In this document: positions 1-8,343 of the stretch, piece after piece | Position numbering within the stretch: position 1 is the stretch's first letter | How the letters are laid out: the number at the start of each line of letters is the position of its first letter | Assembly: GCA_002483605.1 (NCBI GenBank) | Contig: DLIG01000007.1 | Location: 1-20,580 of the forward strand | DNA: 20,580 nucleotides | Reading direction: 5' to 3' | Source: Sulfurovum sp. UBA7648 | GTDB taxonomy: Bacteria; Campylobacterota; Campylobacteria; Campylobacterales; Sulfurovaceae | Notes under the pieces: model-generated | Seen by the model: the letters and a program-made list of their open reading frames with translations, nothing else | What the model was told of the DNA's origin: nothing | Database searches by the model: none | Translations under genes and position numbers: made by a program

Positions 1-1443
1 AGATACATTACAGATAGATTTTTGCCGGATAAGGCTATCGACCTTATAGATGAAGCAGCAGCTGAGCTTAAAATGCAAATAGAAAGCGAACCGAACGAGC
101 TTGCAAAAACCAAACGAGAGCTCTCCACTTTGCAGGTAGAAAAAGAAGCTCTTAAAATGGAAGAGAGTGACAAAAACAAAAAAAGAATCGATGAAATAGA
201 AAAAGAGATAGCAGACTTGGAAGAAAAAAGAGTCGGGCTGCAAAACCAATTTGATCTAGAAAAAAACGTATTTAACGATATAGCCAAAGTAAAAATAGAG
301 ATAGAATCGCTCAAAACTAAAGCCGAGGCAGTCAAACGCGATGGTGATTTCAGCAAAGCAGCAGAGATAGAATACGGACAGATCCCGGCAGCCAAAGGGA
401 AGCTTGATGACCTTGAAGAGCAATGGGAAAGAATGAAAAAAGAAGGAGTGCTCCTCAAAAACTCCGTTGATGAAGAGATGATAGCCAGTATCATAAGCAA
501 ATGGACAGGAATCCCTGTGAACAAAATGCTTCAAAGCGAAAAAGATAAGATACTTCATATAGAAGACGTGCTTAAAGAGGAAGTCGTAGGACAAGAAGAA
601 GCTCTAAAAGCTGTAGCCAGAGCTATCAAGAGAAATAAAGCAGGACTTAGCGACATCAATCGACCGATAGGAAGTTTTATGTTTCTAGGGCCTACAGGTG
701 TGGGTAAAACTCAAGTGGCAAAGACACTGGCTAAATTCCTATTTGACAGCGAAAAATCACTCATCAGGATCGATATGAGCGAATATATGGAAAAGCATGC
801 CGCAAGCCGCCTAGTTGGAGCACCTCCTGGATATGTAGGATACGAGGAGGGCGGTCAGCTAACCGAAGCGGTCAGACGCAAACCGTACTCGGTAGTGCTG
901 TTTGACGAGATAGAAAAAGCTCATCCTGATGTATTTAACACACTTTTGCAAGTACTTGATGACGGAAGGCTCACAGACAACAAGGGCGTAACGGTTGATT
1001 TTAAAAATACCATTATCATCATGACATCAAATATTGCCAGTGACAAGATCATGACCATAACCGACAGGGAAGCTCGAGAGAGCGCAGTAAATAATGATCT
1101 CAAAAATTATTTTAAGCCGGAGTTTTTAAATCGTCTTGATGATATAGTGATATTCAATCCTCTAGGACTTGAAGCGATCACGGGAATCGTTGATATACTA
1201 TTTGACGGTATCAGAAAAAAACTTTTATCACAAGAGATAGAGATCAGCCTTACAGACAAAGCGAAAGCTTTTGTAGCAGAGGCCGGATTTGATCCGGTAT
1301 ATGGCGCTAGACCTCTTAAAAGAGCTCTTTATGAGATAGTAGAAGATAGGCTTGCTGAGCTTATATTGGAAGAGAAAATAGGTGCCGGCAGCAAAGTAGT
1401 ATTTGATGCCAAAAATGGTGAAATAGTAGAAAATATTAGTTAA
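1..1443 (+). CDS. clpB: ATP-dependent disaggregase ClpB, C-terminal part (5' truncated by window edge)
   Basis: AAA+ chaperone that, with DnaK, pulls polypeptides out of aggregates; cytoplasmic hexamer. The frame is open from base 1 and has no true start here; about 480 residues of an expected ~860 are present. The first residues (RFLPDKAIDLIDEAAA) are the end of the first ATPase domain. A charged, coiled-coil M-domain follows (roughly 75-520), and its presence marks ClpB rather than ClpA or ClpC. The second ATPase domain has Walker A GPTGVGKT at 688-711, Walker B VVLFDE near 892-909, the pore-loop region GYVGYEEGG near 829-855, and the C-terminal GARPLKRA sensor-2 motif near 1300. It reads towards the stress operon on the opposite strand and ends at a shared hairpin. 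Regulation cannot be seen because the promoter lies outside the window. Identity is secure. Confidence 0.97.
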   Translation, partial: RYITDRFLPDKAIDLIDEAAAELKMQIESEPNELAKTKRELSTLQVEKEALKMEESDKNKKRIDEIEKEIADLEEKRVGLQNQFDLEKNVFNDIAKVKIEIESLKTKAEAVKRDGDFSKAAEIEYGQIPAAKGKLDDLEEQWERMKKEGVLLKNSVDEEMIASIISKWTGIPVNKMLQSEKDKILHIEDVLKEEVVGQEEALKAVARAIKRNKAGLSDINRPIGSFMFLGPTGVGKTQVAKTLAKFLFDSEKSLIRIDMSEYMEKHAASRLVGAPPGYVGYEEGGQLTEAVRRKPYSVVLFDEIEKAHPDVFNTLLQVLDDGRLTDNKGVTVDFKNTIIIMTSNIASDKIMTITDREARESAVNNDLKNYFKPEFLNRLDDIVIFNPLGLEAITGIVDILFDGIRKKLLSQEIEISLTDKAKAFVAEAGFDPVYGARPLKRALYEIVEDRLAELILEEKIGAGSKVVFDAKNGEIVENIS

Positions 1444-1447
1444 TATA

Positions 1448-1497
1448 AAGACAAATATTATTTTAATTTAATAGGCAATAATATAAGTCTTGTTTTT
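1448..1497. terminator. Hairpin between convergent clpB and universal stress gene
   Basis: The arms 1448-1462 and 1477-1491 pair as 5 bp (AAGAC/GTCTT), a 2x2 internal loop, then 8 bp (ATATTATT/AATAATAT) around a 14-nt loop. A T-rich tail (TGTTTTT) follows on the plus strand. The position 4 nt after the clpB stop and 16 nt beyond the stop of the opposing gene suits a bidirectional terminator. The stem is AT-rich, so strength is uncertain. Confidence 0.55.
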
Positions 1498-1506
1498 GCT
1501 ATGGAA

Positions 1507-2445
1507 TCAATCATATGCTTTGATCGGTGAGACGTATCCTCCAGGTTTTAGTGCCAGCAGAGAACAGTTAAGTTTTTCGATGACGTTCTCGGCAGTATTG
1601 CCAATAACAAATCCGGCTATTCCTGTGCGTGCTACGGTACCCATTATCATGATATCTACCTCTTGGGTGCTTGCAAATTTACTAAGCTCCGTTGCGGCTT
1701 GACCGCGCAAAAGATGAATACGGTTTTTACCGGTGATGCCGGCATCGGTCATAAGTGCGTCAAGTGCAATATGGTGTTCATTTTGGGCAGCCAAAACCGC
1801 GTCACCAAGGTCTTCATTTGTCACCATTACCCAAGCATTATGGCGAACATAGTCCTCGTAAGGATACTCCCAGCAAGAGACAATATCTAGTGTCCCACTA
1901 CAGCTATCAGCCATGCTTCGCGAGACTTGCAGTAACCGGATGTTGAGATCTCGTGCGTCTTCATTCTCAGTTACTGGGTCGATCGCTACTGCTACACGGA
2001 TCTTCTCTCTTGAATTGGAAATTGGCCGTGCAAGATATAGGGCACTCGGACATTTGCGTAACAATGTCATATCAAGAGCCTTGAAGCCACTCTCACCGCC
2101 GGTATCTTCGGCTTCTTTGATAAGCAGGTCGTAACCGTGCCGCAATACATAACGAGTGATAGTTATAGCCAGCGAGGAATCGTCTGCCATCACTTCAATA
2201 GTTGGTTCAACCACTTCACTGCCCAGTATATCTCGTGCATTTTTTAGTGAGGTCTTGATGCGTTCAGATAAAAAAGTTTCAAAAGCAGATTGCTGGGATT
2301 GCAGCTCTTTTGGCAGCATAGGGTAGAGCATTAACAGATGTAATGAAGCGTTATTGTTATGCGCCATACTGAGTGCTTGCTTAAGCCCATCGATGCCTTC
2401 ATTGGAATGGTTCATGACATAGAGTATGTTGTTGTAGTATTTCAT
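1507..2445 (-). CDS. Tandem-domain universal stress protein, UspE-like
   Basis: Cytoplasmic stress protein of 312 residues, close to the length of E. coli UspE, built from two Usp domains (about 1-145 and 146-305). The second domain carries the UspE-type nucleotide-loop signature GTVARTGIAGFVIGNTAENV followed by a hydrophobic strand ending ALKP. The first domain lacks a clean Gly-rich loop, as is usual in UspE-like tandems. The start overlaps the antiporter stop (TAATG at 2443-2447 read on the minus strand). The ribosome site AAGGAGA sits inside the end of the antiporter gene, so the two are translationally coupled. Tandem Usp proteins beside CPA2 antiporters suggest a role in sensing energy or ion state, but a direct regulatory link is inference. 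Base composition is richer in G+C than in most of the window. Confidence 0.9.
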   Translation of the reverse strand: MKYYNNILYVMNHSNEGIDGLKQALSMAHNNNASLHLLMLYPMLPKELQSQQSAFETFLSERIKTSLKNARDILGSEVVEPTIEVMADDSSLAITITRYVLRHGYDLLIKEAEDTGGESGFKALDMTLLRKCPSALYLARPISNSREKIRVAVAIDPVTENEDARDLNIRLLQVSRSMADSCSGTLDIVSCWEYPYEDYVRHNAWVMVTNEDLGDAVLAAQNEHHIALDALMTDAGITGKNRIHLLRGQAATELSKFASTQEVDIMIMGTVARTGIAGFVIGNTAENVIEKLNCSLLALKPGGYVSPIKAYD

Positions 2446-4166
2446 TATATTCTCCTTTTGCTTATTTGCTTTTCGAGCTGTTCGACTGCGTTTTTGGCGG
2501 CGTCTCTATAGGGTAGAAATACTATGTCCGCACCATGTTCGATCAGCTGTTTTTGCATCATCTGGTCATCAACATCATACTGCTGCACTGTTACAGCGAT
2601 TATGCCTTGATAACCATATTCTTTAAGGGTGTCAATGAGTACAAGACGCTGGTCTTCTTGTCTAATGTATGGCAAAGGCTGCGACATAGCAAGAATTACA
2701 CAATTGCTTCCGGCAAGCGGCAGTGTCGAGATAAACTCCTGATCACCGGCATCGCCGTATATAGCATCAAAACCTAGTCTTTGATGACGCTTTACCTCTT
2801 CGGGATTAAAATCGACGATCAAGAGATGCTTACCGGAGACTTTGAGCGCCCATGCAAGTGCGCTACCGTATCTGCCGGCCCCAAAGAGTATCATATCATA
2901 AGAGTTTGATTGTCTCGCAATATGACCATTTAATTCCTCGCGGAATGGATGTCGTCGTTCAAACACTCCAAGTATTGGTTCTAATATGTTATAAAGTCGA
3001 TAAGAATAGGTGATCATATATACCGACATTGCGATAGTGATGAGTCCTACTAGAGTGACAAGCCCAAGTGATTGGGAGCTCACATGTCCAAGCGAAAGCC
3101 CAATTGCCATAAATATAAGTGAGAATTCACTGATCTGAGCGACGGTTAATCCTGCTAAAAACCCAGTTCGTTTCTGATAACCCATATAACCCATGATAGC
3201 CATTACTATCAACGGATTTCCGACAAGGATGAATATTGAAAATATAATAGCCTGAGTGATCTGTGTACCAAGCAAAGAGAGGTTTAGATGCATACCTAGT
3301 GCAATAAAGAAAAACAGGAGCAGAAAATCTCGCAGTGCCGCCATTCGAGATATGATTATCTCGCGATAAGCCGTTGAGGCAAGTGAAACTCCTGCCAGTA
3401 AGCCTCCAAGCTCTTTACTGAAACCAAGATAGCTTCCAAGAGCGGCAAGAAGAGTAGCCCATCCAATCGCAAATGTGATCAAAAGCTCTGGTGAATGGGC
3501 CAGGCGCTCGACCAGCCGGTTAGCAACGTATCGGATAAAGAGATATATAAAAACGAGCATGATAAGGCCATAGAGCAACACTGAAACGATGTGCCCCAGT
3601 GCGCTGCCGTTCGCATTTTGTGTTCCAATGCCAAAAGCAGAGAGCACCATCATACTAAGTATAACAAAAAGGTCTTGCACGATCAAAAAGCCAATAGCGA
3701 TGCGGCCATGCAGAGAGTCTACCTCTTTTTTGTCCGAGAGAAGCTTGACGATAATGATCGTACTTGAAAAAGTAAGGGCTACTGCTACGTATAAAGAGGT
3801 GAGTGCATCTAGTCCCAAAGCCACTCCAATAAAAAAGCCGAAAACTGCTGTAAAAAACACCTGTCCAAGCCCTGTAGCGAGCGAGACGACGCCAAGAGAG
3901 CGGACAAGATGCAGATCAAGCTTGAGCCCTACCAAAAAGAGCAGCAGGGCGATCCCAAGCTCTGCAAGAAGACCTATCAGCTCTTCGGAGTGAACAATGC
4001 CTAATACTGAAGGTCCGGCAAGTATTCCGACTGCTATAAAGCTGACGATCATAGGTTGACGCAGCAGCATGCCGACAAAGCCAAACACTGCTGCTAGTAC
4101 GAGAAGCGCGGTCAGCTCATAAAATGGCGATGTGTGTATCAGCGTGATCAGTGCGGAACTTTTCAA
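2445..4166 (-). CDS. Cation:proton antiporter (CPA2 / KefB-like) with NAD-binding RCK_N domain
   Basis: Inner-membrane monovalent cation/H+ antiporter of 573 residues. Residues about 10-385 form some 12 hydrophobic segments typical of Na_H_Exchanger proteins. A cytoplasmic TrkA-N/RCK_N domain follows, whose Rossmann motif GAGRYGSALA and downstream acidic residue (LIVDFN) indicate NAD(H) binding. The protein stops soon after this domain and has no RCK_C (TrkA_C) domain. The start is TTG at 4166: its complement reads AAGGAAATATC just before it, giving a ribosome site at 4171-4177, and no ATG fits the family N-terminus better. A -10 box TATAAT with preceding TTG lies about 108 nt upstream. It is first in an operon with the Usp gene. 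The substrate (K+ or Na+) cannot be read from the sequence. Confidence 0.9.
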   Translation of the reverse strand: MKSSALITLIHTSPFYELTALLVLAAVFGFVGMLLRQPMIVSFIAVGILAGPSVLGIVHSEELIGLLAELGIALLLFLVGLKLDLHLVRSLGVVSLATGLGQVFFTAVFGFFIGVALGLDALTSLYVAVALTFSSTIIIVKLLSDKKEVDSLHGRIAIGFLIVQDLFVILSMMVLSAFGIGTQNANGSALGHIVSVLLYGLIMLVFIYLFIRYVANRLVERLAHSPELLITFAIGWATLLAALGSYLGFSKELGGLLAGVSLASTAYREIIISRMAALRDFLLLFFFIALGMHLNLSLLGTQITQAIIFSIFILVGNPLIVMAIMGYMGYQKRTGFLAGLTVAQISEFSLIFMAIGLSLGHVSSQSLGLVTLVGLITIAMSVYMITYSYRLYNILEPILGVFERRHPFREELNGHIARQSNSYDMILFGAGRYGSALAWALKVSGKHLLIVDFNPEEVKRHQRLGFDAIYGDAGDQEFISTLPLAGSNCVILAMSQPLPYIRQEDQRLVLIDTLKEYGYQGIIAVTVQQYDVDDQMMQKQLIEHGADIVFLPYRDAAKNAVEQLEKQISKRRI

Positions 4167-4268
4167 GATATTTCCTTAATAGTCTCAAATTACAATCGAG
4201 CATTTTTTGACTCTTTTATACAAACTTCACTTTTTTAAATGTTATCAAAAATCAAGATATTATGTGTA

Positions 4269-4310
4269 ATTTAATTATACAAAAATAAACCAAAACAATA
4301 TAATTTTTTT
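4269..4310. promoter_or_regulatory. Promoter region of the antiporter operon, similar to the lemA/5'-nucleotidase promoter
   Basis: On the minus strand, TTGTATAAT at 4274-4282 is a good -10 box for the antiporter at 4166. On the plus strand a second TATAAT lies at 4299-4304, but no plus-strand gene follows; it would fire antisense into the end of the DUF2207 gene. The whole ~40 nt resembles 6864-6906 base for base over most of its length. The rest of the 229-nt gap (4167-4395) is very AT-rich and shows nothing else I can name. Confidence 0.45.
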
Positions 4311-4395
4311 TAAAAAAATTATAAAATAATACGATACATTTGGCAAGTTCATTATTTATTTTAAAGACATTTTTATGCTTTTTGAGCGGTGGATG

Positions 4396-6267
4396 CTACC
4401 AAGAGCCTCCACCTCCTCCTCCGCCACCGCCGCCAGAAAAGCCTCCGCCACCGCTAAATCCGCTCCCGCCGCTTGAAGAAGGCAATACAGATGCACTGCG
4501 CACTGAGGTAGAAAATGTTCCTAAGTTTTGGATGTTGCCGTGATACCAATAGGGCGTTGCAACATTTAATACTGTAAAAAAAGTGAGCCAATGCTCTGTC
4601 TCGCCAAACAAAACCGCATATGGCAGCATTTTTTCAAGATATAGAGGATCAATTTCAAGTCTTCTTTTTATCTCGTCTTGTTTGACTCTCTTTATGAACA
4701 TTTCCAACCCCAAAAGGTGAGTGCGGGCATGAGCACCGTGTTGAGTGAATTTACCTATTTTTTTATAAACAAATATCATTATAGCAACCAAGATCAAAAT
4801 TACACCCAAGGGACCTGTAAGCATTTCAAACAGAGTAAGCTGGGTTCCTTGCACTACGGCCAGCAAAGAACCAAATCCTACAAGTGTAAAGATAATACCG
4901 ACAATTTTTGACGGCCATGGTTTGCTTCCAAACAATAGCCCCATTCCTACACCGCCAAAGATCAAGGGAAAAAGTATAAAAAACAGTATATCTACCCCAT
5001 ATTTTTGCATTAGCGTATAAACTGCCAAACCAAACACAAGAAGCAAAGAAAGAATACTTTTGAGCAAAAAACCGTTTCTTGTTTTTTGAGGATTTTCGCT
5101 CATGTAGCCCGCGCTTACCACCCAATTATAAAGTTGATCATTTATATTTGCAAAACCTTCTTGCAAAGACTTGGCTTTAGATTGTGAACCAGCGGAGAAG
5201 GTGTAGCTTTTCCCTGTTTTGAAAAGTACTTCGGATAATAGATATTTCTGATCTTCGCTGAGGCTATCATCTATCGGCTTTTCTGTTTTAATAAGGATTG
5301 GATCGCTTTGCTTTGTCTTTTGTTCGATTTGAAGATATCCAAGTTCCGCAAGTTCAAGCACGGCTGCTGCAAAATCTTCATTATCAGCAAACCGATCCAA
5401 AATAACTCCTGATTGCAGAAGGCTGAGTCCTTTTGGAGGGTTATACTGCACTGCGATAGAGCGTCTATCAACAAAACCGGTATGTTTTTTGTATATATTT
5501 TTAAAATACAATAAAAATCCAACCAGAGCACCCCATTGCCAATAGTCCAACACCCAGTCCCAAAATGTGCTCTCGATATTTTCCAAACCATGTTGATCCA
5601 AACGATTTGCCGGATATGCAAGCTCTAGTGTCAATCCTTCGTGCGGATATAGTAAAGGCACTGCAACTTTTAGGCTGTGAGGATCTATCCATGCCGCATT
5701 TGCCTGAGATGTTGTTGCACCATAAACTCCTGTGAATGTAGATACCACAATTTCTTGTTTTGAAAGAGACTTAGGCAAAAAGATATTTGCTTGTACATTA
5801 TATATGGGTATAGCCCATCCTGTACCGATAATATTCCATCTTATGGCGTCATTTTGATCATTTTGTGCTGCAGGAAGCACCCCCCCCTTTACACGATAAG
5901 AGATATTATAAGTATGTTGTCCGCTAAGATATGTATCGGATGATCCGATCTTTAAACGTATAACATCTCCTGCATTTGCAGAACTCATGGTTGATTTTTC
6001 CCATTGTACATTTGAGCCGTCAAGCTGTACTGAGAAATCATAAAGTCCTATATCCTTGGGGTGCCTTTCTCCTTTGACCATAAAGGGGATATCGCGATAG
6101 ATACCGTGTTTTTGTTCTTGCTCAAAATCGTACTTTATAGACTCGGTGATACTAAGCTCTCCGCTTTGTTCCACGGTCAGATTGACATCATATGCCGTAA
6201 TTTTTTCTGCCAACGCGTTAGTTATCCAGCCGATAAAAAAAACAGCGATCAAAAGTATCTTTTTCAT
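4396..6267 (-). CDS. DUF2207 / YciQ-family membrane protein with glycine-rich C-terminus
   Basis: Membrane protein of 623 residues, function not established for the family. It opens with a signal peptide (MKKILLIAVFFIGWITNALA) followed by an extracytoplasmic beta-rich DUF2207 domain (about 22-230, with YDFEQEQKHGIYRDIPF). A membrane segment lies near 245-262 and four more hydrophobic segments between about 400 and 500. The C-terminal region contains the conserved HARTHLLGLEMFIKRVKQDE stretch. The last ~25 residues are almost only Gly and Ser and end in SW. The start is 8 nt after the lemA stop and has no evident Shine-Dalgarno sequence, so translation probably depends on coupling to lemA. LemA proteins often neighbour DUF2207 or TPM-domain proteins, and a joint envelope role is the usual guess. 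Confidence 0.85.
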   Translation of the reverse strand: MKKILLIAVFFIGWITNALAEKITAYDVNLTVEQSGELSITESIKYDFEQEQKHGIYRDIPFMVKGERHPKDIGLYDFSVQLDGSNVQWEKSTMSSANAGDVIRLKIGSSDTYLSGQHTYNISYRVKGGVLPAAQNDQNDAIRWNIIGTGWAIPIYNVQANIFLPKSLSKQEIVVSTFTGVYGATTSQANAAWIDPHSLKVAVPLLYPHEGLTLELAYPANRLDQHGLENIESTFWDWVLDYWQWGALVGFLLYFKNIYKKHTGFVDRRSIAVQYNPPKGLSLLQSGVILDRFADNEDFAAAVLELAELGYLQIEQKTKQSDPILIKTEKPIDDSLSEDQKYLLSEVLFKTGKSYTFSAGSQSKAKSLQEGFANINDQLYNWVVSAGYMSENPQKTRNGFLLKSILSLLLVFGLAVYTLMQKYGVDILFFILFPLIFGGVGMGLLFGSKPWPSKIVGIIFTLVGFGSLLAVVQGTQLTLFEMLTGPLGVILILVAIMIFVYKKIGKFTQHGAHARTHLLGLEMFIKRVKQDEIKRRLEIDPLYLEKMLPYAVLFGETEHWLTFFTVLNVATPYWYHGNIQNLGTFSTSVRSASVLPSSSGGSGFSGGGGFSGGGGGGGGGGSW

Positions 6268-6275
6268 GATAGTAG

Positions 6276-6839
6276 CTAGAAATCGATTTTTGGCATTTTT
6301 TTGGCTTGCGCGGCCTCACTTTCGTCAAGTTCAAAATATTCACGAGCTGTAAATTGAAATTTTTTGGCAACAATAAGATCCGGAAAGGATTCAGTTTTGG
6401 CATTATAGTCTCTGACAATAGCATTATAGTATCGTCTGGCATTTTGGATTGCATCTTCAAGGGAACTAAGCTCTTCTTGTAAATGCATAAAATTTGTATT
6501 TGCCTTCAATTCAGGATATGCTTCGGCCAGTGCAAAAAGCTTACCTAGTGCGCCAGTGAGCATATTTGCTGCTTCTGCTTTTTCATCGACGGTGTTTGCA
6601 TTTAGTCCTAACTGGCGTGCTTGTATCACTTTTTCGAGCGTACCGGCTTCGTATTCTTTGTAACCTTTGACCGTATCAACCAGTGCAGGTATAAGATCAT
6701 AACGGCGCTTGAGCTGCACATCGATATCAGACCAAGACGCATCGATCCCTGCTCTTAATGAAACAAATTTATTGTATATTATTATTAGGTAAGTAACCAC
6801 AGCTATGACGATCAGCAATAAAATATATCCAAAACGCAT
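6276..6839 (-). CDS. lemA: LemA family protein
   Basis: Small envelope-anchored protein of 187 residues, the usual family length. Residues 4-22 form one N-terminal membrane segment, and a short N-terminal tail may lie outside. The rest is a helical bundle with the conserved LemA pattern: DVQLKRRYDLIPALVDTVKGY, then a LQEELSSLEDAIQNARRYYN core and a tail with YNAKTESFPD. The biochemical function is unknown. The start ATG at 6839 has AAAGGAT upstream on the minus strand and a TATAAT -10 box about 30 nt away. It heads a two-gene operon with the DUF2207 gene. Confidence 0.92.
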   Translation of the reverse strand: MRFGYILLLIVIAVVTYLIIIYNKFVSLRAGIDASWSDIDVQLKRRYDLIPALVDTVKGYKEYEAGTLEKVIQARQLGLNANTVDEKAEAANMLTGALGKLFALAEAYPELKANTNFMHLQEELSSLEDAIQNARRYYNAIVRDYNAKTESFPDLIVAKKFQFTAREYFELDESEAAQAKKMPKIDF

Positions 6840-6863
6840 GAGTTATCCTTTATAATATTTTAT

Positions 6864-6906
6864 ATTTAATTATACAAGAATAAAAACTAAAATGATATAA
6901 TTTTTC
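6864..6906. promoter_or_regulatory. Divergent promoters for lemA (minus) and 5'-nucleotidase (plus)
   Basis: The minus strand reads TTGTATAAT with its -10 hexamer at 6869-6874, directed at lemA. The plus strand has TATAAT at 6896-6901, about 20 nt before the start of the nucleotidase at 6921. The two -10 boxes are only 21 nt apart, so their polymerase footprints overlap and the promoters may compete. The plus-strand -35 is poor. Confidence 0.55.
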
Positions 6907-6920
6907 CAAAAAGAGTTCTC

Positions 6921-7811
6921 ATGGCATATGATCTAACCGACAAACTTGTTATCGCAATATCATCTAGGGCTTTGTTTGACTTAGAAAAAGAAAATAACAT
7001 ATTTGATGAAAATGGTTTGCAAGCATACTATGATTATCAACTAGAGCATGAAGATATACCGCTTGAACTGGGTACTGCATACAGGTTTGTCAAAAATTTT
7101 CTAGCGATAAATAAAAAGTTTGACGATAAACTCATAGAAGTCATTATCCTTTCCCGTAATAATGCAGCCACGGGGCTTAGAATAGGGCGTTCGCTAGAGT
7201 ATTACGGACTTTCCATAGAACGTTCAGGATGGACGGCAGGTACTCCGGTGACACGGTATCTAGAAGCATTCAAGGTCGACCTTTTTTTATCAGCAAACAG
7301 CCAAGATGTCCAAGAAGCGATCAATGCAGGTGTTGCAGCTGCTACTATATTGCCTCATGCGCATCAAAACAAAGATGATTCTGAAGTCGTGCGCATTGCA
7401 TTCGATGGGGATGCTGTGCTGTTTGGCGATGAGAGCGAGAAGATATATCAGCAGTACGGGCTGGATGCATTTATGAAGCATGAGATAGAAAATGCCAAAA
7501 ATCCGCTAAGCAAAGGCCCGTTTTTCAAATTTCTCAAGGTTATATCAGATATCCAAAACCGCTTTTCGATGGAACAATCTCCTATTCGCACCGCACTTGT
7601 AACCGCGCGCAATTTTACTACCTATGAGAGGGTTTTGCGCACACTAGATGCATGGGGTGTAAGAGTAGATGAAGCATTTTTCCAAGGCGGAGTGCGCAAA
7701 CATGAAGTCATAGCTGCTTTTGGAGCGGATATATTTTTCGATGACCAAGATGCTCATTTAGCAGATACTTCGCCATTTACACCAAGTGCGAAGGTGCCGT
7801 ACAGGAAATGA
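6921..7811 (+). CDS. 5'-nucleotidase, cytosolic NT5C1A-like (PF06189 family)
   Basis: Predicted cytosolic 5'-nucleotidase of 296 residues that would dephosphorylate nucleoside monophosphates such as AMP or IMP. The N-terminal KLVIAISSRALFDLE corresponds to the family's phosphatase motif, with the unusual serine-rich nucleophile region. Later hallmarks are ILSRNNAATGLRIGRSLEYYGL (about 75-96), LSANSQDVQEAI (about 124-135), VRIAFDGDAVLFGDESE (about 156-172) and the DIFFDDQDAHL acidic motif near the C-terminus. It has its own -10 box close upstream and only a weak ribosome site (AAAGAG), so the transcript may have a very short leader. YhcH follows after 21 nt, so they are probably cotranscribed. 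The exact substrate is not visible. Confidence 0.88.
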   Translation: MAYDLTDKLVIAISSRALFDLEKENNIFDENGLQAYYDYQLEHEDIPLELGTAYRFVKNFLAINKKFDDKLIEVIILSRNNAATGLRIGRSLEYYGLSIERSGWTAGTPVTRYLEAFKVDLFLSANSQDVQEAINAGVAAATILPHAHQNKDDSEVVRIAFDGDAVLFGDESEKIYQQYGLDAFMKHEIENAKNPLSKGPFFKFLKVISDIQNRFSMEQSPIRTALVTARNFTTYERVLRTLDAWGVRVDEAFFQGGVRKHEVIAAFGADIFFDDQDAHLADTSPFTPSAKVPYRK

Positions 7812-7832
7812 GTTACAATATCAGGAGCAACA

Positions 7833-8303
7833 ATGATCATCGATAAAATAGAAAACTTTAGACTTTATAATTACGGCCCTGCATGGCAACATATTTTTGA
7901 TTTCTTGAGCAAACTTTCGCCAGATATGCAAGACGGGAAATATATAATTGACGGTGATGATATTTTTGCTATTGTTATGAGTTATCAGACATCCGCGCCT
8001 GATGCGATGGTATTTGAATCACATGAAAAATATATAGATATTCAAACTGTTATTACAGGCGCTGAAGGGTTTGAATGTGCTTTTAGTGATGAGCTGAATG
8101 TCATTACTCCATATGATGCCGGTAAAGAAGCTGCATTTTACGAGCGAACATCTCATGGACAAACACGAGTAGACGTATATCCAGGTACATTTGTGATGCT
8201 TTATCCGCATGATGCGCATATTGCAGGCTTGATGGTCGGTGCACAAACACAACTTATCAAAAAAGTAGTCGTCAAAGTAAAAAAAGAGTTTCTGAAAACA
8301 TAA
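7833..8303 (+). CDS. YhcH/YjgK/YiaL family (DUF386) protein
   Basis: Cupin-like protein of 156 residues, normal for the family. Characteristic stretches are the aromatic/acidic N-terminus, FESHEKYIDIQTVITGAEGFE in the middle, and a histidine pair near the end (MLYPHDAHIAG) that likely helps bind metal. Members include EbgC, the accessory subunit of evolved beta-galactosidase, and YiaL; sugar or sugar-acid anomer handling has been proposed, but the reaction is not firmly known. The start ATG at 7833 is preceded by AGGAG at 7823-7827. It sits 21 nt after the nucleotidase stop, and the next gene's upstream region begins directly after its stop. Confidence 0.9.
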   Translation: MIIDKIENFRLYNYGPAWQHIFDFLSKLSPDMQDGKYIIDGDDIFAIVMSYQTSAPDAMVFESHEKYIDIQTVITGAEGFECAFSDELNVITPYDAGKEAAFYERTSHGQTRVDVYPGTFVMLYPHDAHIAGLMVGAQTQLIKKVVVKVKKEFLKT

Positions 8304-8343
8304 AATGCTAGACAATAGAATAATCCAAATTCAAGGAAAGATT

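Noticed and set aside
4340..4543. Open frame on the plus strand encoding a polyproline protein
   Set aside because: It is the complement of the glycine-codon tract of the DUF2207 gene; no ribosome site, and the frame is explained by the opposite strand.
8305..8343. Longer N-terminus for the transglutaminase-like protein
   Set aside because: The start at 8305 lacks a ribosome site, and the 8344 start has AAGGAAAG right before it.
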